The notes beneath the pieces were generated by a model. The model had not been told where the DNA came from. It was given only the letters and a program-made list of their open reading frames with translations, and ran no database searches. A DNA stretch of 64,000 bases from Camillea tinctor (lineage: Eukaryota; Ascomycota; Sordariomycetes; Xylariales; Xylariaceae), in contig MU394163.1 of the NCBI GenBank assembly GCA_022578605.1, positions 1 to 64,000 of the forward strand, given 5' to 3'. Made by a program: the position numbers and the translations under genes. Below are positions 34,589 to 46,523 of the stretch, in pieces. How positions within the stretch are numbered: position 1 is the first letter of the stretch; each line of letters opens with the position of its first letter.

Positions 34589-35465
34589 TCAGTCATGTGT
34601 AACTTTCCAATCGCTCAATACTTTCTATTAGCCAATGGCAAGTTAGTATCTACCTTTGCAATTCATAGGTTATCACCGAGACAAACAGTGCGTATCGAAT
34701 AAACCCCCAACTTACCTGGAAATGCGTGGAAAGTTCGTTTTCGACCAACTCCACACCTCTGTTTGCATCAATCTCAATAATACGCGTTCCGTGCGCCCTC
34801 AGTACGTCGAGCATCTCCCGGCTTTCTCTCAAGCTCCTATCAACTCGCTCCTTAGCCTTATTGTCATCCCTGTCCTCCGCCCGTCCCGAGCCGTCGGCGG
34901 CCCGCTTGTGGATACGTTTCAAAAGCACATCCCGATCGCAGTTCAAGTAAAAGACACACTGAGCCGGGGGATATACTTTGAGCCACGCGATGACGTGTTT
35001 CTCGTTTCGTGGGAACCCGTCCACGAGCCAGGTATCCTGGCCTTTTTTCCCCTTCCCGATTGTCTGGCGTAGTAGGTCGACCGCCTCGTCTGCGGGTAGC
35101 ATGCGGTTTCCTTCCCTGCCGTGACGTTTGGGAAAAGTAGTGACCCAGTCGCCGGGGATGCTCTCGTGGTATCGTAACAGATCCCCATAGGAGAGGTGTG
35201 TGAGCCCCGAAAATTTGTCGCAGAGGGCGGCTGACTGTGTACCTTTGCCGGCACCGGGGGGGCCTAGTATGAATACAATGAGAGGCGAAGAGGCTCTATC
35301 AGAGCTATACTTTTGCCCCTGAATGTTTCCCTGGGCGTCGTACGTGTTGTCTGGTAGGTGTTGTAACGGGTAATTGTATAATTGCGATTGCTTTATCAAG
35401 CGTGAAATGGTCATCCGTTGTAAATAGTTCAAAGCTAACGTGAGCAAACCTTTTATCGTGTCCAT
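34589..35465 (-). CDS. Adenylate kinase/UMP-kinase-like nucleoside monophosphate kinase
   Basis: Exons (complement) 34716-35465 and 34589-34624 give 261 residues. The last 12-residue exon rests on a GTAAGT donor and ACTAAC branch at 34625-34715; without splicing the frame would run 22 codons into the intron. The core has a P-loop GPPGAGKGT (68-76), the NMP-binding region HLSYGDLLRYHES, VDGFPRN (the conserved DGFPR) and a short lid (KRAADGSGRAEDRDD...R) as in UMP-CMP kinases rather than long-lid adenylate kinases. The 60-residue N-terminal extension is unusual; it starts hydrophobic and basic but is not a clear targeting signal. Reaction: phosphoryl transfer from ATP to a NMP, exact acceptor unknown. 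Confidence 0.82.
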
Positions 35466-37009
35466 ATTGGGGGGTCGTTGGTTTGCATGCTATTGTAAAG
35501 AGTAACTTGAAAGTTGGGCTGATGTCGAGATGTGAAAACAGAGTCCATTGTTGGATATCGTACGTCTATATATCCCACCGAGTATCTGTCTCAAGTATTG
35601 TTAATTCCTTCGTGATAATTCCTCTTTGGTCATGTCTGAGTCCCAGTGCGTCAAGAACAATCCCATTTAGAACATAGAATATGATCTGGATTTGCCTAGA
35701 AACCATGACAAACGGCACAATGTAGTTACCCTCTACCTACAAACGCTAGTATCCGTGATCTTATCATCTGACACAGTGATTCTGAGTTGTTATGGATTTC
35801 CACAGAGTCTAAGAGAATTTGAATATAGTACGAACTGGTTCTGTATGAATTGTCATTGACGTGCCTGATAAAACTCTATTCTCTTCTATTTTATTCTAGC
35901 TGACATGTAGCTAAACATATACTACATCGCTTAATACAAGACTAAACCTACACCATGAACTTCGCCTGAACTCCATTTGAAGGCTCGAATAAGTATCAAT
36001 ATTCGTTGGAATGATACAATGTATCATGCTGCAGTCCCTTGACCCTTTCTGTTTTCAATGCTTTACATATAACCTATCGCCTTGGATACTTTGTTGTTAA
36101 GAATCCTACCTTCAGGAGAAAGAGAATTAGGACGAATAAGGAGGATGGATCTTCGTCGCCTCCTCTTCCCCCTACCCTCTACCCTCTACCCTCCACCTTC
36201 CTTTTTCTTCGGGTTTTTTTTTTTCTATCTCTCTTTTCTTTTTGTGTCCTGTTTTATTTTAATTGATAATGCGTGCAGACATAATGAGAGAGTAGGAAAT
36301 AGTGCCAAACCCCCTCCCCCTCCCCCCCCCCTCCCCCCACCCAAAAAAAGGGAGAAAAAAAGGGAGAAAAAAAAGGAACGGAAAAAAAGAAAATAAAAGA
36401 AAATCACAGCCGAGGATAGGTATGGGCATTTCTAGATTTACGCATTTCCTTCTATCCTATTGTGGACCCTGGCGTACTCGAGGTGTATATATCTACACTA
36501 TCTACCTACTACTTAAGGTATGTATGTATGTACTTATGTTTACTAGGTTAGTATATACATATAGGTGTAGGTTAGTGTAGAACGGGTACCGAGGGAAAAG
36601 GCCGGCCTTACATACTACATAAAGGCTACCCCATCAACTGTATACCCGCTTTGGAGGGGAATTGGTGGGGTAAGGTGGATCCCCGATGTTTTCCTCCTCC
36701 CCTCCAGCCGAGCTTGTTGCTATCCAAAATTAGGTACTCTACCTAAATACCTAGATATAGAGGTATTTTGTGGTATCTGCATATGTAGTGTCAATGGTAT
36801 TTCCCATATGCAAATAATACGTCAAGGTGAGGTGGATGTTATGCATGAATTACGTGTAGCTGAGTGACGAAACTGTATATATGCAAGTTTCAACTATCGA
36901 ATAACAGCATCACCTCCGTCTCTCCCCCGATTCGATCTCACAGCTTTGAGCTTTCTCTCTTCCTCTCCATTTGATTACTTCTCTTCGTTAGAGAAACACA
37001 CTGGACAAA
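35466..37009. other. Divergent spacer with low-complexity tracts
   Basis: Lies between the kinase and the PrpD gene. No gene is recognised. Contains a strongly strand-asymmetric pyrimidine tract (36155-36245), C-runs and an A/G tract (36302-36400), then TATGTATG/TAGGTA words (36515-36570). The last 100 bases are the PrpD leader. Confidence 0.5.
36155..36400. repeat. Polypyrimidine then C-run/polypurine tract
   Basis: The plus strand is almost all C/T from 36155 to 36245, including three TACCCTC units. It is C-rich from 36308 to 36340 and then GGGAAAAAA-rich to 36400. Such mirror-like asymmetry favours triplex or slippage; no function is evident. Confidence 0.75.
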
Positions 37010-38895
37010 ATGTCTGCTGTGACTCGTATTATTCGCTCAACGAGATCGCTTCGCCTACAACCAGCTGCTTTCCAACGGTCAACTGTTTCTTCCTCGCACA
37101 CTGCAAAGTTCGGAGCTACAGCGGCGCTATCGTCGTCCTTATCATCCTCACCATTGCCATTAATAGCGCCCTCTGCTGCTCACGCTGCTACCCGCATCCA
37201 TTCCTTCTCCACTACCGTTGCTAGGAATTCTGCTCCAGCCATGCCCCAAGGCGCGAGAGAATACGATCCCGAAATTAAGGACATTGCTAGCTATGTCACC
37301 AAGCCGATTGACTCGGAATTGGCTGTAGGTCACCCAACCACCCCCTTAGCACTAGAAGCCCTATTTGTATTCTACCCTACCTTCTGCCCTCCTATTCGGG
37401 AAACGAGAACGAGAGTGTAGAAATAACATTATACGCTTTGTATAGTTTGACACGGCACGATGGGTTTTTCTCGACACGCTAGGCTGTGGCCTTGAAGGAC
37501 TGCGGTTCAAAGAGTGCACGAAACTCCTGGGTCCAATTGTTCCCGGCACTGTTGTTCCCAATGGCACGAAGGTTCCTGGCACCAACTTCGTCCTCGACCC
37601 CGTCAATGGTGCTTTCAATATTGGTGCCATGATCCGATGGCTCGACTACAACGATTGCTGGCTCGCTGCCGAATGGGGACATCCGTCTGATAACCTAGGT
37701 GCTATTCTGGCTGTTGCCGACTGGGTTAACCGCACCAACAAAGCTGGAGGGAGCCTTGCGGGCGGTAAGATCTTCACCGTCCGGGATATTCTCGAGGGTA
37801 TGATCAAGGCGCACGAGATCCAGGGTTGCCTCGCCCTCCTCAATTCGTATAACAAAGTAGGTCTTGACCATGTGGTCTTGGTCAAAGTGGCTAGCGCTGC
37901 TGTGGTATCCCACATGCTCGGCTTGAGCGAGACTCAGATCGCCGATGCTGTCACCCAAGCCTGGGTAGACGGCCAGAGCCTGCGTACTTACCGTCACTCC
38001 CCCAACACCATGTCTCGCAAGTCGTGGGCTGCTGGTGACGCTTGCCAAAGAGCCGTCAATTTGGCTTTGAAGGTCATGAAAGGAGAGCCCGGTGTGCCCA
38101 CCGTCCTGTCGGCTCCTGTCTGGGGATTTTACGATGTTCTGTTCAAGGGCAATAAATTTGAGTTCCAGCGGCCGTATGGCAGCTATGTCATGGAGAACGT
38201 CCTCTTCAAGGTCTCCTACCCAGGTGTGTGCCCTCCAGATGCAGCATCCCCATGATACTGGACGTGCTAACCTGTCGCTAGCTGAATTCCATTCCCAGAC
38301 CGCGGTTGAAGCGTCGTCCAAGATTCACCAAAAGTTGAAGGAGATGGGCAAATCAGCAGCGGACATCAAGGGCATCACGTGCAGGACCCACGAAGCTTGC
38401 GTGCGGATTATTGACAAGCAATTCAAGCCTATGGATAACTTTGCGGACCGGGATCACTGCATCCAATATATGTGCGCCGTCATGCTCGTCTTCGGGCGGC
38501 TCGAGGCTACGGATTACACGGACGGGGGCGAGGCGGCTACGTCACCCTTAGTGGAGTCGCTCCGCCAGAAGATTAAGTGTGTGGAAGACCCCAAGTTTAC
38601 GAAGGACTACCACGACCCGGAACTCCGGACCATTTCCAATGCTCTGACCGTCGAGCTGAACGACGGCACGGTGCTAGATGAGGTAGTGGTGGAAGCTCCT
38701 CTAGGACACCGGTTGAGGAGAGAGGAAGCTAAGCCCCATATTCTCTCCAAGTACAAGAGACACCTGGGACCACACTTCCCCGAGGCCAAGGTGAAGGAGC
38801 TGGTTGAGTTGGGATTGGATGCTAAGAAGCTGGAAGTGCTGCCCGTCGACGAGTATGTTGACAAGTATGTTGTTAAGGATAGTCCGTTTGTATAG
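37010..38895 (+). CDS. prpD: 2-methylcitrate dehydratase, mitochondrial (MmgE/PrpD family)
   Basis: Exons 37010-37324, 37446-38223 and 38282-38895 encode 568 residues. The first 75 or so are Arg/Ser/Ala-rich without acids ([19 protein letters not shown] ... FSTTVARN), a mitochondrial presequence. The mature part starts at [12 protein letters not shown] and carries the family blocks [65 protein letters not shown] and [13 protein letters not shown]. The enzyme dehydrates 2-methylcitrate in the methylcitrate cycle that detoxifies propionyl-CoA. A TATATGCAAG stretch and CT-rich leader precede the start. The methylcitrate synthase and lyase genes are not nearby. Confidence 0.94.
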
Positions 38896-39664
38896 ATTAG
38901 GTAGGCAGATGGTTGGAAATTGGGTCATTACGTACGTACGTTGTACGTGGTGCGTTGACTACATAGGTATACTCGACAATGTATGCACATAGCAGACAAT
39001 TTGGGGGGGGGGGAGGGGGAGAGGGGAGGAGTTGCTCTGCATATCGGAATAAAACATTATAATTATCGTAGGTGTTGTAACCTCGAATTCGTGTTCAAGT
39101 TCTGCACAGCCACCACTACTAGGTATGGGTAGGCTGGCCAGGGGGATGGGAGAGGGGGTGGAAGAGGGAGGACTTATCCGGAATATGAGCGGGGCGAATT
39201 TGGGAGGATTACTTAGTGGGCTGACACCCTATTGAAGTGCCTACCTAGACTGCTAGACCACTAACCTAACCTAGGTGCTTTGCTTCCAATGCTTTGCTTT
39301 TGCTACGCCACTTGCTTGATCTTCCGATTGTTACCTACCCAGGTACATACCTACTTAGGCTGCTAGGTTACATAACTTAGCACTTACAAAACCACTTTAC
39401 ACCTAAGAACTTTCCCTCACCTCACCTCTCCCAGCACACCTAAACTTATTTCTACTTTACCTACCTACCTACCTTTTTACTCTTCCTTTTCCTCTCTTCT
39501 TTTCCCACTTGCACCTAGGTATTCAGCAACCCGCTTACTCTGCAAACCCCCCTTGTTCCGTACCTGTTTAGGCATACTATACGGAAAGGTGCATTTTCTA
39601 AACCGGCTACCTACTGGTATTCTTTTTATTCACATACACATATAAACATACGCAGTAGTCCAAG
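38896..39664. other. Spacer with G-run and TACCTA words
   Basis: Contains a G-rich tract (39002-39030) and a dense cluster of ACCTAGGT/TACCTA/TAGGTA words (39235-39480), then the pyrimidine-rich promoter of the SH3 gene. No gene is recognised. Confidence 0.5.
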
Positions 39665-40569
39665 ATGGTAACCGTCGACCGTCAGGAGATTATCGCGACT
39701 AACAAATCGCTGCGCCTCATTAAAAATGTAAGTTGAACCTCAGATCCATCCGGGTCGATACCTACATAAAAACAAATAGTATTATAACTGACGGCGGACT
39801 CTTGTTGCATCGCAATTAGGAACTAGAACATCTTCTCGAGAAAGGCGTCATAAGCGACGATGTCTTCGATTCTATCCACCGAGCTCTCCCGGCAGAGTCT
39901 TCCGTTTCGGGCGCACCAACTCCTGCTGCTCGCAATGTCGCCGTGCACCCTCCGCCCGCCTCGGTGCCTCACTCGCCGCCTGTCAATGCCATGGCAAATC
40001 TAGCAATCAACCAGAATCCTTCCGTGAGCCCGGCACCGCCAGCTTATAATACCACCGGCCCCCCTGCTCTGCCCGCCCGCTCTGGGCCTCCCGCACCCCC
40101 TCCTACGAAGCCGGTTATCGCCCGTGCCAAGGCTCTGTATAAGTACCAGGCTGCTGATGATCGAGACCTCTCGTTTGAGCGTGACGACAGGATCGCCGTG
40201 CACGAGTACATGAACGACGACTGGTGGATGGGCCGGAACGAGCGCACCGGCGCCGAGGGTATCTTCCCCAAGAACTACGTCGAGGTCGATCACACCAACG
40301 AGAAGGCCGGCTTCTACGCCCCCGCCCAGCCCGTCTACTCCCCCGCCACCCAGGGCGGATACCCTCCTCCTCCCCAGGCCCAGAACCCCTATAACGCGCA
40401 TGTGCCTCCGATGGCCGTTGCGCAGGGCGGTGGCGGCGCCAGCGGGTCGGACAAGCCTCCCAGCAAGGTCGAGGAGCAGGGGAAGAAGTTTGGTAAGAAG
40501 CTGGGCAATGCTGCTATATTTGGCGCGGGCGCCACGATTGGTGGCAAGATTGTGAACGGGATCTTCTAA
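39665..40569 (+). CDS. SH3-domain protein, Lsb1/Pin3-like
   Basis: Exons 39665-39727 and 39820-40569 encode 270 residues. The N-terminus (IIATNKSLRLIKNELEHLLE) matches the short helical head of this family. A Pro/Ala-rich linker with PPALPARSGPPAPPP follows. Then comes one SH3 domain at about 122-177 (ALYKYQAADDRDLSF, DDWWMGR and GIFPKNYVEV) and a Pro/Gln/Gly-rich stretch. The tail GKKFGKKLGNAAIFGAGATI is strongly conserved in the Las17-binding proteins Lsb1/Pin3. In yeast these bind the WASP homologue and modulate actin patch assembly and prion formation; the same role here is inference. Confidence 0.88.
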
Positions 40570-41926
40570 ACCCATCCCTTAGCCTCCTTCAATGAGCGTG
40601 GTCTGCGGGACATTGGGCGGAAAAAACAGTTTCTTTAATCAAAAAGAATAGATCGCGGAAAAGCATAAAACGTCATCCTTTACATAGACAGGCCATCTAT
40701 GACAGGCTGACTTGAATTTGTGTATGTTGTCGTGCGTATGGAATGCATGGGTTTCGGTTGTGGTTTACCGGGATGACTCTAGTGGCATTTTTTTCTCACT
40801 TTTTCTCTTTTCTTTCTCTCGTATGTCTTCCTTTCTCCTTGGTTTGTGTGGGTTGACTTGCTATGAATTCGTATCTGTAATTAGGAGTAGTAGCTTTTTT
40901 ATTCTAGCTATCAAGGCACGGTCAAGACCTAAAATACCCTTTTCGTACACAACAAGCATGCAACAATCATGTTTACTGTACTATTTATATTCACCGTGTC
41001 TTTTATTCTACGTAGTATTAGCGAACCAATGCAAAGCCATGCATATATCTTGGACTCGAATACCAATCATAAGTTCACAAGCACGGTTGGGGTTGGCATC
41101 GCTTTGGGAGGGTAACTCTAAGCCGGGATTTGAAGGCTTCTGGCCAATTATGACGAACGTAACAGCTCGGAAGTAAGTTTAAAATAAATTGAAGGAGAAC
41201 ATGGAGGTATGATGAGTATCTACATGTATATAACCCCCTCCCCCTGAATTGGACTTTAGTAATGGCACACATGCATGCGCATTACTTCGTAACCTATAAC
41301 AGTCTCTACTGAAGGGCAAGCAATATTCGCCTATAAACCGGATTGATAGTATTGAAACGTGTTATTCCACTACCATAAGGTGGTATGGTACGTTGATTAT
41401 CAATCACACCAAGTGCCCAGGTGAGTGCACCGGATATAATATTCATCCCTCTTGGCTTTACACTCATGGGAACGTAGGTAAATAATGCACAAGACAAAAA
41501 GGGAGACGGATGCAACATCTAAACTGTATATGTATTGCATGTAACCTATCTTGCTTTACTTTACTATACTATAACCTACCTTACCTCACCCCTGATACCC
41601 ACCTTACTCTAGGTGCTTCTTTAGTATAGGCAGTCCGAGTTTCTGTCTACGTAAAACTGCCAAAACAAAGGCGGAGAACATGTCGTTCTGTCCTGCGCGG
41701 CGTAGCCAACCAACTAACTTAGCCAGCCAGCCAGCCCCCCTTAACTGGGTACCTGAGGTACCTACATAGTATAAGATATGGTGGTTTCCTGGTTCCTTAT
41801 ATAGTTCACCTCGTTTTTAAGCCGGAACCACATTACATTTCTCGTTGGATTCTATTCTCACTTACAATTCCTCTCATTAATGCCCTGGGAGAGCTTATAT
41901 CCAATCGGTAGGTATTATCCTGCGCC
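40570..41926. other. Spacer, no gene recognised
   Basis: Frames up to 154 codons (40712-41176) are low in coding character, with Phe/Ser/Leu-rich runs from T-rich DNA. TTAGCCAGCCAGCCAGC and GGTACCTGAGGTACC lie at 41718-41762. Confidence 0.5.
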
Positions 41927-44900
41927 ATGTCCACGTTCTGCTCTCTTTGTGGGGTGTTGATTGATATGTGGAGGGGCGGCGACCAGTCTGAACGTCCAGA
42001 TTCTTCAGAAACTCTTAGTTGGCTCTCGGAGGTTCGAGCAAGTAAGTACCTACCTGCTAAGCTCAACTTGGCACGCAACTAAGTCAGGAAATGTATTGGC
42101 TCAAGCTAACCTCTCTCTCTTTCCTTTTCCCCTTCTCTTCCCTTCTACTTAGTCCGAACCACCCACTTCATTGACAATCCTGTGGTGACGGGCGTCGGGT
42201 GGCTCAACTTCCACGGTGATATCATCGCCCCTTATGAGGATTCACGCCATTATGCAGACCCCGACCTGGGCCAGGACCCGGATCACTATTTTGGCCGCTA
42301 TCGACTAGGCTATACGAGCTACACCTATCCGGACTATTGGTGTTATGTTGTTCACGATGCCTGCTGGGAGCTCCTGAGAGATCGCATCGAGCTAGGCCGT
42401 GAGGTCTCGGCTAGGACTCTAGCGCGGCATCTATTTGCGCTCTTGTACAACACACCTGCTGACGACGAAGGTGTCTTTGCGCCCGGACACAACTATGGCC
42501 ATGCTGCCAAGTTCCGCGACACATCTACATCCCACGGCTACTTCACGCGTGTCAACGCCTCCGACTACTCCTTTATCACGGGTGATCCCAGAGAGGAATT
42601 CCAGTTCGATGATGAAGTCCTGCGAGACGAGGTCCCGTCCCCGGTGGGGGCGGGAGCCTTGGAGGCTCTTGCACCCCTTGGGAAGTATAGTGGCTCGGAC
42701 GTCTTCTGCACACTGCCAAACGAGATAACGATGCTCATTATTACCTCTCTACCATCTGCTGACGTATGCAGGCTACGCCTCGCATCCCGGTATATAGCGG
42801 ACGTCTCATCGCCTAGCATCCTTTCTCAGCATTTTTGGTCTAGTCGTTTTGACGTAGACTCCGAGATGGGCTTTGTCTTTGCCGGGCCGTTTTGCCCACG
42901 ACCTGCGGAGCCCGTCGATTGGCGGATGTTGTATCTCAAGGCTAAGGCTGCCCTGAGATCCGATCTGTTTCCCGGCCTCAGGAACCGCCGTCGGATTTGG
43001 CTGGTGTTTCAGGAGCTTGCCAGGATGATAGACCTCCGCTTGGCTAACGAGGAGCACATAACTAAGTCTCCATACACTGAAAAAAGCATAACTGTGCCGG
43101 TAGGTGCCAGCTTGAGCTCTTCAGCGTGTGCAGATGTGTCATTCTATCCTAGGGATCCGGAGGATACATTAGGTCTCACTGGGCCTGCTAGATGCCCACT
43201 GCTGCTTAGCTGCCGGCTCTTTGAAAAACAGAGCCTCCTTTGGCCCCAGCAAAGTGAAGTGGACTCGCTGAAACTGGGTGTATCGTTTATTCGGGTCAAT
43301 AGGAGACGTTATATCTGCGGACTTCGTTATCTGTCGCCTGACAGTATGGTCGAATATTCGCGAGCTGGGTATATAAACCCACAAGAGGAGCACCAAATCT
43401 CTCTGCTTGGCTACGACAATCTGGAGCACCTAAACGTCGTGATGGCTAACGCGGGGCTCGTCGGGATGCTCTTCCACATGAAAAGCCAAGAGAAATCATT
43501 TTCATATGCAGTAGGCAATACTGAAACGAACCAACTGGAGGGTGGCATTGGGAAATTGACCCCTAAGGAAGGGACAGCATGTGTTGGTTTTATAATTGGT
43601 CTCGATGTAGGTGTTGTAGCGTTTCTTGCCATATGTCAATAGATTGCTAACGGAAGCCAGGCCTGTAAAGTAATTTCAATTACCCTGGTTGAAATGCCAC
43701 TCCATACACCCGTCGTGGATGCAACGGATTGCGATTGGTTCCTAGATTATAAGAACCTAGACCAAGAGCCAGTACAATTATGGAATCCGGTTATGCCAGA
43801 AACTTCTCACCCTGTCGTGTGGCAAAATGCCCATTTCTCAACGCAACATTTCGATCTCTGCCTCAATATGGATTTTGGAGGACCTAGAGGACGTCTTCTG
43901 CGGTCTTTGACTTGCATTAACTTTCTTATGGGTGGCTTCCCGGCGGTCTTCCTTGGTATGTCTTTTAACTATGAAGACGGCACTGAACGTTTCTATGGAC
44001 GAAAGAGATACCGTGAAAACATTGGCAACTTGGCAGGGCAACGAGCAGTCCGGCAATCCTTCCATGTAAATGGACCAAGGGGCGAACTCATAACTAAAAT
44101 CGAAGCTTCATATTCCCATATACATGACACAATCCAGTCAATCACGGTATGCATAACTCCTACTATCTTCTGCCCCCCCCCCCCCTCTTTGAGGTGTTAA
44201 AACGTATATGACGGATGGTAAACACTTAAGCCATTTACTGAAAGTGAGTGCTAGATTACCACCAACACAGACAGATCACAAAGGTTCCGCCTGTACGGTA
44301 AGGATTCTTGGGGTGATTGCCAGGAAATGGTTACCATCCTGGAGCCTCAGCCTGATGAGGCTTTCATTGCATTATACGTCAAGATCAAGGTTCGTTGCGA
44401 TACATGCTCGTCATCTCATGTCTTGAACTAACCAATATTTCCTAAGTCACCGATAGGGTATTTCAAAAGTATATCTGCATGCAGTCTCATCCCCGAGAAA
44501 CTACTACCGTCCCCAGACCCTGGGTATTTGGTAAATGATTCCCACAGGGTCCCGATTACCTGCAAAGCGCTGAATTCTGCTGCGGAAATGCTGGCATATC
44601 CGCGAGGGTTCGCCTTTACCGCTTCGGATCTTGCTCATCTGAGTATGGTCCGCGTGTCCGTCTCGAAGGAGGACCAACCCCCTTCATCTACTCACATATC
44701 AGGGCTACGGCTCGAGTTTTCTGATTCGAGGGTCCCCGTTGTTCTAGGGCAATGGGTCGAAGAATTCGGTGGTTTAAGCATATCATCTAGTGATCGCTTG
44801 GCTGAGATAACAACGTGGCATGATTTCGCTCTCACGAATAAGAAGGTTAAGTTTGGCAAGATCAGAAAGTTGCAATTGAGAACTGCGGGCGGCATCAACA

Positions 44901-45820
44901 AGGAATTCCTTAATCCAATGGTTCAAGGAAATATCTGCTTGAACTACCGAGAAAATCCATACGAAGAGCTTGTAAGTTATCAAGCAGCTAATATACCGAA
45001 CGTGCTCTAATTTATCTATTATTTTAGACCGGCCTCGTATGGGGATATAATCACGAATGGGATCACGTCAGGGCCTTATACGGACCGAAACGCAATAATG
45101 GGAGAAGGCTCCTAATAGAAAGCCAGGTGGGATATCTCAATCCGTCGTGGCTAGTGAGGGAAAGACTCTTCATGTGTGAAGTGCTCGTAGATGGCACGCC
45201 GAACCCAGTCATATCTATCGAAGTAACGTGCAAAGACTTTGGCAGCGAGCTGTCAGGACTTACGTTGACGTACAAGAATGGAGAGCAGCGGACTCTCGGG
45301 ACGCGGGGGCGGTCGATTCAAACCATGCCACTTTCCGAGGGCGAACATCTGGTGCGCATGGATATTGGCGTTAGTCGCGGGAATAGGATTTATCTTATAA
45401 GCGTGGGCTCACTTTTCTTCTCCCTCCTCTTTTGATTATTTAACATATTCCGCCCCGAAAGCATCGCACATCAACTAATCTGGAAACAAAAATCTGTAGT
45501 TCTTCACGGACACAGGTCGTCAAATGGACTTTATTAGCGAAAAGCCGGGTCCAACCCAGGGCCGAGACAAAACCTACCACCCTATGTCCATACACTCTCG
45601 CTCTGTATTCATACTTGACCCGCTCATCACCCGGCCCAGCATCACGACTAACACGGAGGAGTCATTCTTATCCAAGATGCGTTCCCTGAGGGAGTTCCCG
45701 GAAGGTGCGAGAAGGTTTGTCGGATTTTGGGCGGTACCTAGAAGGCGTGATCGCAGTCTCAGGTTCAACATGTTAGGCCCGGTATTTGAAGCTGCTGAAA
45801 TTGAGGCTAAACGGGGGTAA
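41927..45820 (+). CDS. Large F-box-like protein (DUF7600-type)
   Basis: Seven exons (41927-42041, 42153-43606, 43661-44146, 44255-44389, 44447-44971, 45028-45402, 45500-45820) join in frame to 1136 residues. It begins with a Cys pair (MSTFCSLCGVLI), followed by a conserved fungal N-terminal module (GWLNFHGDIIAPYEDSRHY, YWCYVVHDACWELL). An F-box-like helix bundle lies at about 225-260 (LPNEITMLIITSLPSADVCR). The remaining 850 residues form repeated beta-rich modules in which ISGLRLEFSD..., ISIEVTCKDFGSELSGLTLT and LGMSFNYEDGTERFYG recur. F-box proteins usually bind Skp1 in SCF ubiquitin ligases; the C-terminal part probably binds the target. All six introns are 54-111 nt with standard ends, though the acceptor at 44446 is AAG. 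DUF7600 naming is from memory. Confidence 0.85.
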
Positions 45821-46523
45821 GTATGGTTAGGTCTATCTTTTTTACGTAAACCCCCTTTCGCCCTCAACTACGTGGCTATGGGTATTAGGTTGGCGGTAGA
45901 GAGGTACACGTAAAATGCCTTATCGGGTTTCGACTATTTCTTTCTCTTGGAATTATCAGGTCTGTAATCAAGCTAGGTACGGATGAAAGCTGTCTATTGA
46001 AAACAGGGATTGACATATGGCTATGAAATTGGCTGTATGCGGAGCTACCTGCTATTTAGTCGTTACCAGCTCTCGAGAAGTCGGGAACTATGCTGCTTTG
46101 AATATAATCACCGGTCCGTACATGATTCTGAGAGCTCATTCACGGTTGCAAAGCTCTATCGTTGTTTTCAACCGACGCGTATCTAATAGGTATACACTGT
46201 AATCCAGACAGCAACAAGTGTGTGTGTGAGGTGTATAGGAGAATACAAAATATAAATCCTTGAAAAATAGGCTACTTAAGGATTTCACATAATAGTTGAT
46301 ATATCTCATACGTAGTAGGTCATCTACACTGAGCTGAATATGGGCAAGACTATTGATTAATCAAATCCTCTAGTTAATTTGGTCATGAATCACGGCACAG
46401 AGACATCTTATTTTGCTAGGATGGTGCTTTTAATTTTGCCCTAGGGGTAACTTATTTATGCTTCAATTTCTTCGAAACCCAAAATGCTATAATACCCCCC
46501 CCCCCCCCCCTTTTTTTTTTCTT
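45821..46523. other. Spacer between convergent genes
   Basis: No gene is recognised; a C12/T10 homopolymer pair lies at about 46495-46520. Confidence 0.5.

Noticed and set aside
36302..36580. Lys/Pro-rich frame
   Set aside because: Pure translation of the homopolymer and purine tract.
40712..41176. 154-codon frame after the SH3 gene
   Set aside because: Phe/Ser/Leu-rich translation of T-rich 3' flank with no domain and poor codon character.
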